From DUEL01 sp964580565 (GTDB lineage Bacteria > Chloroflexota > Anaerolineae > B4-G1 > DUEL01): a DNA stretch of 9,719 nucleotides. Both the position numbers and the translations under genes were made by a program. Within the stretch, counting starts at the first letter, position 1. Each line of letters starts with the position of its first letter. Below the pieces are notes generated by a model. The model had not been told where the DNA came from. It saw only the letters and a program-made list of their open reading frames with translations, and searched no databases. Positions 1 to 4,272 of the stretch are shown piece by piece. The stretch is taken from the NCBI GenBank assembly GCA_964580565.1, contig CAZOLN010000106.1:1-9719 (forward strand), in the 5' to 3' direction.

Positions 1-813
1 ATCACCGCCGAGGCGGTCTATGAGAACCTGAACGACGGTGACGAGACCAACGATCCGCTCATTCTCGACATTCGGAAGCCGGAGGACTACGAGCAGGGGC
101 ACGTGCCTGGCGCGGTGCACATCGGTGCTGCGGAGATCTTCACCCCTGAGGTTCTGGCGGCGCTGCCGAAGGACAAGCAGATTGTGGTGTACTGCTACAC
201 GGGGCAGACCGCCGGGCAGGTCGTCGGCGCCCTCAACATGCTCGGCTTCGACGCCTACTCCCTCAAGTTCGGTATGCCTGCCTGGGCGATTGTCTCCGGG
301 CCTCGCTGGTCCGACGACATGAGCATGGGCTACCCCCTCGACACCGAAGCCCACGAGGCCACCGAGACCTACGACCTCCCCAGCCCCCTGGGCGCCACCG
401 TCGAGGAGGCGGCTGCTGCCTACTTCGGCGAGGGGATGAAGTTGATCACGGCGGAGGCGGTTTACGAGAACCTGAACGATGGGGACGACACCAACGATCC
501 GTTCATTCTGAGCATCTGCAAGCCGGAGGACTACGAGGCGGGTCACCTGCCGGGTGCGGTGAACATCGGTGCCGGTGCCCTCTTCTCCGAGGAGAACCTC
601 TCCAAACTTCCGTCCGACAAGCAGATCGTCGTCTACTGCTACACCGGTCAGACCGCCGGACAGGTCACCGCTGCCCTCAACATGCTCGGCTACGACGCCT
701 ACTCTCTGAAGTTCGGCGTGGCCTCCTGGGCGATTCGGGAGGGGAACCCGCGCTGGAACGACGACATGAGCATGGGCTACCCCGTCGACACCGAGCCGCA
801 CGAACTGCCGTGA
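1..813 (+). CDS. Tandem rhodanese-domain protein, 5' end outside window
   Basis: The frame is open from base 1 to the TGA at 811-813, giving 270 residues without a start codon, so the protein is N-terminally truncated. Two rhodanese modules with a 148-residue (444-base) period are visible. Each has the GH(V/L)PGAV element and the active-site loop YCYTGQTAGQ, with catalytic-type Cys at residues 65 and 213 of this fragment. Each module is followed by an unusual shared tail, PRW(S/N)DDMSMGYP. Module 1 keeps the usual rhodanese Asp-x-Arg (DIR, 23-25), while module 2 has SIC at 171-173. Rhodanese domains carry sulfane sulfur on the active-site Cys and pass it to acceptors. Substrate and location cannot be read here because the N-terminus is missing. 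The next gene downstream encodes a multiheme cytochrome lipoprotein, so a role in extracytoplasmic sulfur redox chemistry is plausible but inferred. More repeats may lie upstream, because the linker before module 2 implies a matching one before module 1. Confidence 0.93.
   Translation: MTAEAVYENLNDGDETNDPLILDIRKPEDYEQGHVPGAVHIGAAEIFTPEVLAALPKDKQIVVYCYTGQTAGQVVGALNMLGFDAYSLKFGMPAWAIVSGPRWSDDMSMGYPLDTEAHEATETYDLPSPLGATVEEAAAAYFGEGMKLITAEAVYENLNDGDDTNDPFILSICKPEDYEAGHLPGAVNIGAGALFSEENLSKLPSDKQIVVYCYTGQTAGQVTAALNMLGYDAYSLKFGVASWAIREGNPRWNDDMSMGYPVDTEPHELP
1..813 (+). repeat. Tandem intragenic duplication, 444-base period
   Basis: Bases 1-369 align in frame with 445-813. For example, ATCACCGCCGAGGCGGT at 1 matches ATCACGGCGGAGGCGGT at 445, and the active-site Cys codons are at 193-195 and 637-639. 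Many differences are synonymous third-position changes, so the duplication is old and kept by protein-level selection rather than recent. Confidence 0.9.
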
Positions 814-830
814 GGGCGTGAGAGGTATAG

Positions 831-860
831 GGGGCGGGCGGCCCCTGGGCTGCCCGCCCC
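831..860 (+). terminator. GC-rich hairpin after the rhodanese gene
   Basis: GGGGCGGGC (831-839) pairs perfectly with GCCCGCCCC (852-860). The inner bases add a G-U pair and three G-C pairs around a four-base loop. Outside the stem, AGGT (823-826) and ACCT (861-864) can extend it across a four-base bulge. It starts 17 bases after the stop codon, which suits a transcript end or mRNA stabiliser. There is no T-tract, so intrinsic termination is not certain. Confidence 0.6.
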
Positions 861-893
861 ACCTCCCGATCCCATAGGTTGGTGGAGAGAACG

Positions 894-919
894 CTGTGTC
901 CTCTGTGCCTCTGTGGTGA
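894..919 (+). repeat. Short degenerate CTGTG tandem motif
   Basis: The stretch reads CTGTGTCCT, CTGTGCCT, CTGTGGTGA: three units of eight or nine bases that each begin with CTGTG. It lies in the leader between the hairpin at 831-860 and the ribosome binding site at 928. No promoter was recognised around it. It resembles the CTCTGTG-type dispersed intergenic repeats I recall from several environmental bacterial genomes, but that link is from memory and not tested. Confidence 0.5.
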
Positions 920-927
920 TACAGGAT

Positions 928-935
928 AAGGAGGG
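928..935 (+). promoter_or_regulatory. Strong Shine-Dalgarno for the cytochrome lipoprotein
   Basis: AAGGAGGG sits five bases before the ATG at 941. This fixes the start at 941 and shows that the frame leading into the heme protein is properly translated. The ATG at 913 in another frame has no such site. Confidence 0.8.
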
Positions 936-940
936 CGTGT

Positions 941-1255
941 ATGAGGAGCACCAGAACGCTGCTAGCCTTAGGAGGGCTGCTGGTCGGCCTGCTCCTGGCT
1001 GGATGCGCGGCTCCGCCGGAGATCACCCCCGCCGTCCCGCCGCCGACCCCGGTCGTCGTCGTGGGCGCGGAGGCCGGCCCCGAGGCCGCGCCGGTGGAGA
1101 CCGTAGCCGCCCGCTTCCCGCTCCCTCCTCCCGAGCCGGAGATGCGGGTCGTCAGCAGCGATAACTGCATCGCCTGCCACACCGACCAGGAGAAACTCCA
1201 GGAACTGGCCGTTGAGCCGGAGCAGGAGGAATCCCTCTCCGAGGGGGAGGGTTGA
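941..1255 (+). CDS. N-terminal part of a multiheme c-type cytochrome lipoprotein, ends at an in-frame TGA
   Basis: This is a 104-residue product starting at the ATG behind AAGGAGGG. Residues 1-22 form a lipoprotein signal peptide: an Arg-containing start, a Leu/Gly-rich core and the lipobox LLAGC, with Cys22 as the lipidation site. A Pro/Ala/Val-rich spacer (about 23-70) follows, then one c-type heme motif, CIACH (76-80), and an acidic Glu/Gln tail. The TGA at 1253-1255 is in the same frame as the 10-heme protein beginning at 1265. With only a Gly-Gly-Ala bridge between, the two read as one lipoprotein of about 474 codons with 11 hemes. A free one-heme stub ending in Glu/Gly linker sequence is not a known complete domain. 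I read it as the export-carrying front part of an interrupted gene, or of a gene with stop-codon readthrough. A base-call error cannot be excluded from the sequence alone. Confidence 0.8.
   Translation: MRSTRTLLALGGLLVGLLLAGCAAPPEITPAVPPPTPVVVVGAEAGPEAAPVETVAARFPLPPPEPEMRVVSSDNCIACHTDQEKLQELAVEPEQEESLSEGEG
1233..1251. repeat. Small REP-like palindrome inside the cytochrome frame
   Basis: CCCTCTCC (1233-1240) pairs with GGGGGAGG (1244-1251) around GAG as eight base pairs with one G-U. The in-frame TGA begins two bases later. The core CCTCTCC-GAGGGGGAGG closely matches CCTCTCCCGTAGGGGGAGG in the intergenic palindrome at 6117-6141. The sequence encodes only a low-complexity Ser/Glu/Gly stretch, which fits a repeat inserted in a linker. 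Confidence 0.55.
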
Positions 1256-1264
1256 GGGGGAGCG

Positions 1265-2365
1265 TTGCCTCCGTTGGAGGCATGGGAAAAGGTCTTCATC
1301 GGCGACGAGGGGTTCCTGGCGACCTACCACGCCAAGTTCGGCTGCATCGCCTGCCACGGTGGGACCCCCGGGACCGACGATATGGAGGCGGCCCACGAGG
1401 GGATGGTGCGCGATCCCGACCCGGAGCAGACCTGCCAACTCTGCCACGGTGAGATCGCTCGGGCCCACGTCGACAGCCTGCACTACGATCTGCAGGGCTA
1501 CCTGACCGTTTTGGCCGAGCGGAGCGACGAGGCCCACTGGCCCCAACTGATGGAGGCCTACAACACGCACTGCACCAGTTGTCACGCCACCTGCGGCCAG
1601 TGCCACGTCAGCCGGCCCACCAGCGCGGGCGGCGGGTTTCTGGCCAACCACAACGCCAAGCGGACCCCTCCGCCCTACCTCACCTGTACCGGCTGTCACG
1701 GTAGCCGCGTGGAGGACGAGTACAAGGGGAAGAACGAGCGGGAGGAGGGCGGTCACTACCCCGCCGACGTCCACTACAACCCCGGCGGGATGATCTGCGA
1801 GGACTGCCACACCGCTGGCGAGATGCACGGCACGCTGGGCGACTTCAACCATCGGTACGACGGGCCAGCCACGCCCTCCTGCACCCAGGCGGGATGCCAC
1901 GACGACGTGGCTCCCGGCGACGGGATCGAACAGCACGACGAGATCCACCTGGAGCGGCTTCAGTGCCAGGTCTGCCACTCGGCGGAGTACAAGCACTGCT
2001 ACAACTGCCACGTGCAGAGGGCGGACGATGGGACGCCCTTCTTCCGCACCGATCCCGCGCAGATGATGGTGAAGATCGGGCGCAACCCGATCCAGAGCCC
2101 GGAGCGGCCCTGGGATTACGTCGTCCTGCGGCACGTCCCGGTCGCGCGGGACACCTTCTCCTTCTACGGCGAGAACCTGTTGCCGAACTTCGACGCCCGT
2201 CCCACCTGGACCTACGCCACGCCCCACAACATCCAGCGGGTGACGCCGCAGAACCGGTCCTGCGATGCCTGCCACGGCAACGCGGAGATCTTCCTCACCG
2301 AGGACGACGTGGCCCCGGACGAGTTGGAGGCCAACCGGGAGGTCATCGTTTCTCCGGTCCCATGA
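1265..2365 (+). CDS. Multiheme c-type cytochrome, main 10-heme part
   Basis: This frame continues that of 941-1255 past the TGA. Read alone, its earliest start is the TTG at 1265, preceded by GGGGGAG, giving 366 residues. Ten c-heme motifs are visible: CIACH 27, CQLCH 57, CTSCH 103, CGQCH 110, CTGCH 141, CEDCH 178, CTQAGCH 206 (a four-residue spacer, CX4CH), CQVCH 234, CYNCH 245 and CDACH 333. Many further His residues could be distal ligands. Such proteins carry electrons outside the cytoplasm, and heme attachment needs export. This piece alone has no signal peptide, so it should be useless unless it is joined to the lipoprotein leader upstream. There is no C-terminal membrane segment. No catalytic subfamily, such as octaheme nitrite or tetrathionate reductase, can be assigned. 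The gap of about 80 residues between the last two motifs (249-333) holds a heme-free segment. The intrinsic terminator at 2378 follows the stop by 12 bases. Confidence 0.85.
   Translation: MPPLEAWEKVFIGDEGFLATYHAKFGCIACHGGTPGTDDMEAAHEGMVRDPDPEQTCQLCHGEIARAHVDSLHYDLQGYLTVLAERSDEAHWPQLMEAYNTHCTSCHATCGQCHVSRPTSAGGGFLANHNAKRTPPPYLTCTGCHGSRVEDEYKGKNEREEGGHYPADVHYNPGGMICEDCHTAGEMHGTLGDFNHRYDGPATPSCTQAGCHDDVAPGDGIEQHDEIHLERLQCQVCHSAEYKHCYNCHVQRADDGTPFFRTDPAQMMVKIGRNPIQSPERPWDYVVLRHVPVARDTFSFYGENLLPNFDARPTWTYATPHNIQRVTPQNRSCDACHGNAEIFLTEDDVAPDELEANREVIVSPVP
1266..1282 (+). other. Stem-loop just after the in-frame TGA
   Basis: TGCCTCC (1266-1272) pairs perfectly with GGAGGCA (1276-1282) around the loop GTT. 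The stem begins 10 bases after the TGA, and the first loop base is a G, 17 bases after the TGA. This lies within the loose geometry of bacterial SECIS elements as I recall it, but it also just encodes Pro-Pro-Leu-Glu-Ala. The structure is certain on paper; any role is speculation. Confidence 0.3.
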
Positions 2366-2377
2366 TCTCTCGACGTC

Positions 2378-2416
2378 GGCAGGGGCGACCTCCTGAGGCC
2401 GCCCCTGCCTTTTTTT
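2378..2416 (+). terminator. Rho-independent terminator of the cytochrome gene
   Basis: GGCAGGGGCG (2378-2387) pairs perfectly with CGCCCCTGCC (2400-2409). The inner CCTC and GAGG can pair further. Seven T residues (2410-2416) follow directly. It lies 12 bases after the cytochrome stop codon and upstream of the next promoter, so the cytochrome and phosphoesterase are separate transcription units. Confidence 0.9.
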
Positions 2417-2477
2417 ACCCCTCGCCATCGCCCCTTTGACGTCGCTTCGTTGAACTGGCGTGCTCTCTCAAAATCGC

Positions 2478-2483
2478 TATAAT
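2478..2483 (+). promoter_or_regulatory. -10 box (TATAAT) for the metallophosphoesterase
   Basis: A perfect TATAAT lies 32 bases before the GTG start, which would give a short leader of roughly 25 bases. No good -35 is found at normal spacing. The nearest TTGAAC (2450-2455) is 22 bases away, which is too long for a standard sigma-70 promoter. The promoter may be weak or helped by an activator. Confidence 0.55.
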
Positions 2484-2515
2484 GGGCCCGAAACTTCGCG
2501 CCAGAGAGGTGCAGC

Positions 2516-3250
2516 GTGCGCTATCTCGTTATTTCGGACATCCACGCCAACCTGGCCGCCTTCGAAGCCGTCCTCAACGACGCAGGCTCCTTCGATATGA
2601 TCTGGTGCCTGGGTGATCTAGTGGGATACGGGCCGGACCCCAACGAGTGTGTGGCCCGGATCCGGGAGTTCGAGCACATCTGCATCGCCGGGAACCACGA
2701 CTGGGCGGCGTTGGGCAAACTGGATCTGAACCAGTTCAACCACGACGCCCGGGTGGCCAACGCATGGACCCAGGCACAGCTCACCCCGATCGCCAGGGCG
2801 TACCTGGAAGCCCGCCCCACTCGTATCGAGCAGGAGGGCTTCCTGCTGGTCCACGGCAGCCCGCGGGAGCCGATCTGGGAGTACATTCTGGATATGGAGC
2901 AGGCGGTCGCTAACTTTGCCCATTTCGAGGCCCCGGTGTGCCTCGTGGGGCATACGCATATTCCCATCGGTTTCGTCCTCGACCAGGAGCATCAGGATTA
3001 CTACCGCCTGGTCCCCCCGTACCCCGAACCGGTCCGGCTGAGCAACCCCAAGATGCGGATGATCCTCAACCCGGGGAGCGTCGGTCAACCGAGGGATGGG
3101 GACCCGAGGGCCAGTTATGCGATTCTGGACACCGAGGCCGGGACGTGGGACGTGTATCGGGTCGACTACCCCGTGGAGGTGACGCAGGAGCGAATGCGGG
3201 CACAGGGCCTCCCTCGTCGTCTGATCGAGCGATTGATGGTAGGGCGGTGA
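2516..3250 (+). CDS. Calcineurin-like metallophosphoesterase
   Basis: This is a 244-residue protein with a GTG start, chosen because AGAGGTG lies about five bases upstream and the first residues (MRYLVISDIH) are already the beginning of the fold. All metal-binding motifs of the family are present in order: DxH (Asp8, His10), GDLVGYGPD (Gly33-Asp41, metal Asp34), GNHD (59-62), the VHGS histidine (His113) and GHTH (145-148). A NPGSVGQPRDGDP segment, typical of the YfcE/PrpE-like branch, comes near the C-terminus. Proteins of this type use two metal ions to hydrolyse phosphodiesters or phosphoanhydrides. The true substrate (cyclic nucleotide, dinucleoside polyphosphate or phosphoprotein) cannot be told from sequence. 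There is no signal peptide or membrane segment, so it is cytoplasmic. It has its own promoter-like -10 and is followed by a hairpin before the lipoprotein gene. It looks intact and of normal length. Confidence 0.93.
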   Translation: MRYLVISDIHANLAAFEAVLNDAGSFDMIWCLGDLVGYGPDPNECVARIREFEHICIAGNHDWAALGKLDLNQFNHDARVANAWTQAQLTPIARAYLEARPTRIEQEGFLLVHGSPREPIWEYILDMEQAVANFAHFEAPVCLVGHTHIPIGFVLDQEHQDYYRLVPPYPEPVRLSNPKMRMILNPGSVGQPRDGDPRASYAILDTEAGTWDVYRVDYPVEVTQERMRAQGLPRRLIERLMVGR

Positions 3251-3279
3251 GGGAACCAACGGGGGCTGGCGGTCGTCCT

Positions 3280-3300
3280 CAGGGTAGAGAGTCTACCCTG
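3280..3300 (+). terminator. Nine-base-pair hairpin between phosphoesterase and DUF4349 genes
   Basis: CAGGGTAGA (3280-3288) pairs perfectly with TCTACCCTG (3292-3300) around the loop GAG. It ends two bases before the ribosome binding site AGGAGGTGA (3303-3311) of the next gene and has no T-tract. It could end the phosphoesterase transcript, protect an mRNA end, or act in the leader of the lipoprotein message by affecting ribosome access. Confidence 0.5.
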
Positions 3301-3302
3301 TG

Positions 3303-3311
3303 AGGAGGTGA
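3303..3311 (+). promoter_or_regulatory. Near-perfect Shine-Dalgarno for the DUF4349 gene
   Basis: AGGAGGTGA matches the 16S anti-SD almost completely and lies just before the ATG at 3315. This fixes the start that also gives a proper lipoprotein signal peptide. Confidence 0.8.
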
Positions 3312-3314
3312 AAG

Positions 3315-4208
3315 ATGAGAGGAAGGATGTGGAAAGGGGCTTTGTTCCTGGTGATATTGGCCCTCGGTCTCTCCGGATGTGCGGTCGCTCGCCGGCCGGC
3401 CCGTGGGGAGGAGGGAATGCCGGAGGTGGCGGTGATGGAGGGGGCGCCTGCTCCGCTCCCGGCTTCTGTGGACATGGGAGAGGATCTGGCGGTTGCTTCC
3501 CTTCCTAGCATGGCGGAGCGGATGGTCATCCGCACCGCCGACCTGGACCTGATCGTCCCGGATACGGAGGAAGCGCTGGATCAGATCAACGCGTTGGCCG
3601 AGGAGTTGGGAGGGTACGTGGTCTCCCTCAACACCTATCAGTATCAGGAGGGGGTCCAGGCCTCCGTCACCTTTCGGGTGCCTGCCGAGTCCTTCGATGT
3701 CGCGCTCGATCGGGTAAAGGAGATCGCGACCACCGTTCGGCAGGAGTCCATTTCCGGGCAGGACGTCACCGAGGAGTACGTAGACCTGGAGGCCCGCTTG
3801 CGGCACCTGCAGGCCAAGGAAGCGCAGTTGCTGGAGTTCCTCGACCAGGCGGAGGACACCGAGGCGGTGATGCAGGTGTACGCCGAGCTGAGCCGCACCC
3901 AGGAGGAGATCGAGGTGGTGCGCGGGCGGATGCAGTATCTGGAGAACCAGACGGCGCTGGCGACCATCACGGTCAACCTGACACCGGATGAACTGGCTCA
4001 GCCGCTGGAGGTAGGCGGGTGGAACCTGCCCGGCACGGTTCGCAACGCCTTGGAACTCCTGCTGGACGTGCTGGAGTTTACCGTCAAGGCCCTCATCTAT
4101 CTGCTCATCGTCGGCCTGCCAACGGTCCTGGTCGTCGCCGCTCCCGTCGTCGGCCTGGTCTTCCTGGTTCGCTGGCTGGCCCGTCGCTCCCGAAAGCCCC
4201 GCCAGTAG
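3315..4208 (+). CDS. DUF4349 domain lipoprotein with C-terminal membrane segment
   Basis: This is a 297-residue protein. Residues 1-22 are a lipoprotein signal with Arg/Lys at the start, a hydrophobic core and lipobox LSGC (Cys22). A low-complexity spacer follows to about residue 66. The DUF4349 domain then runs from about 68 to 287: a beta-rich front (VIRTADLDLIVPD, then VTFRVPAESFD), the conserved VTEEYVDLEARLRHLQAKEA helix starting a coiled coil (about 153-208), a TITVNL strand, and a hydrophobic segment (about 257-286) ending in a basic tail (ARRSRKPRQ). This order is typical of DUF4349 proteins. The protein should sit on the outer face of the membrane, held by lipid and a C-terminal helix. 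The family's biochemical role is not established; a part in envelope maintenance or sensing is only a guess. It is the last gene before the convergent hairpin at 4216-4255. Confidence 0.92.
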   Translation: MRGRMWKGALFLVILALGLSGCAVARRPARGEEGMPEVAVMEGAPAPLPASVDMGEDLAVASLPSMAERMVIRTADLDLIVPDTEEALDQINALAEELGGYVVSLNTYQYQEGVQASVTFRVPAESFDVALDRVKEIATTVRQESISGQDVTEEYVDLEARLRHLQAKEAQLLEFLDQAEDTEAVMQVYAELSRTQEEIEVVRGRMQYLENQTALATITVNLTPDELAQPLEVGGWNLPGTVRNALELLLDVLEFTVKALIYLLIVGLPTVLVVAAPVVGLVFLVRWLARRSRKPRQ

Positions 4209-4215
4209 CCGATGA

Positions 4216-4255
4216 ACGTCGGGCGGGGTGGGCCGCGCCCAACCCCGCCCGACGT
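4216..4255. terminator. Long hairpin between convergent genes, likely bidirectional terminator
   Basis: ACGTCGGGCGGGGT (4216-4229) pairs perfectly with ACCCCGCCCGACGT (4242-4255) for 14 base pairs. With a one-base bulge, GGGC (4230-4233) adds four more pairs with GCCC (4237-4240). It fills the 64-base gap between the + strand DUF4349 gene (ends 4208) and the - strand beta-helix gene (ends 4273). Neither side has a T-tract, so it may act as a transcription roadblock or 3'-end stabiliser rather than a classic terminator. Confidence 0.75.
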
Positions 4256-4272
4256 GCTCCGATCCCTTTCCC

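Noticed and set aside
968..2428. Long open frame on the - strand across the cytochrome gene
   Set aside because: It lies opposite a frame with 11 heme motifs, its translation is rich in Val, Gly, Leu and Arg without any domain, and high GC content makes such antisense frames common.
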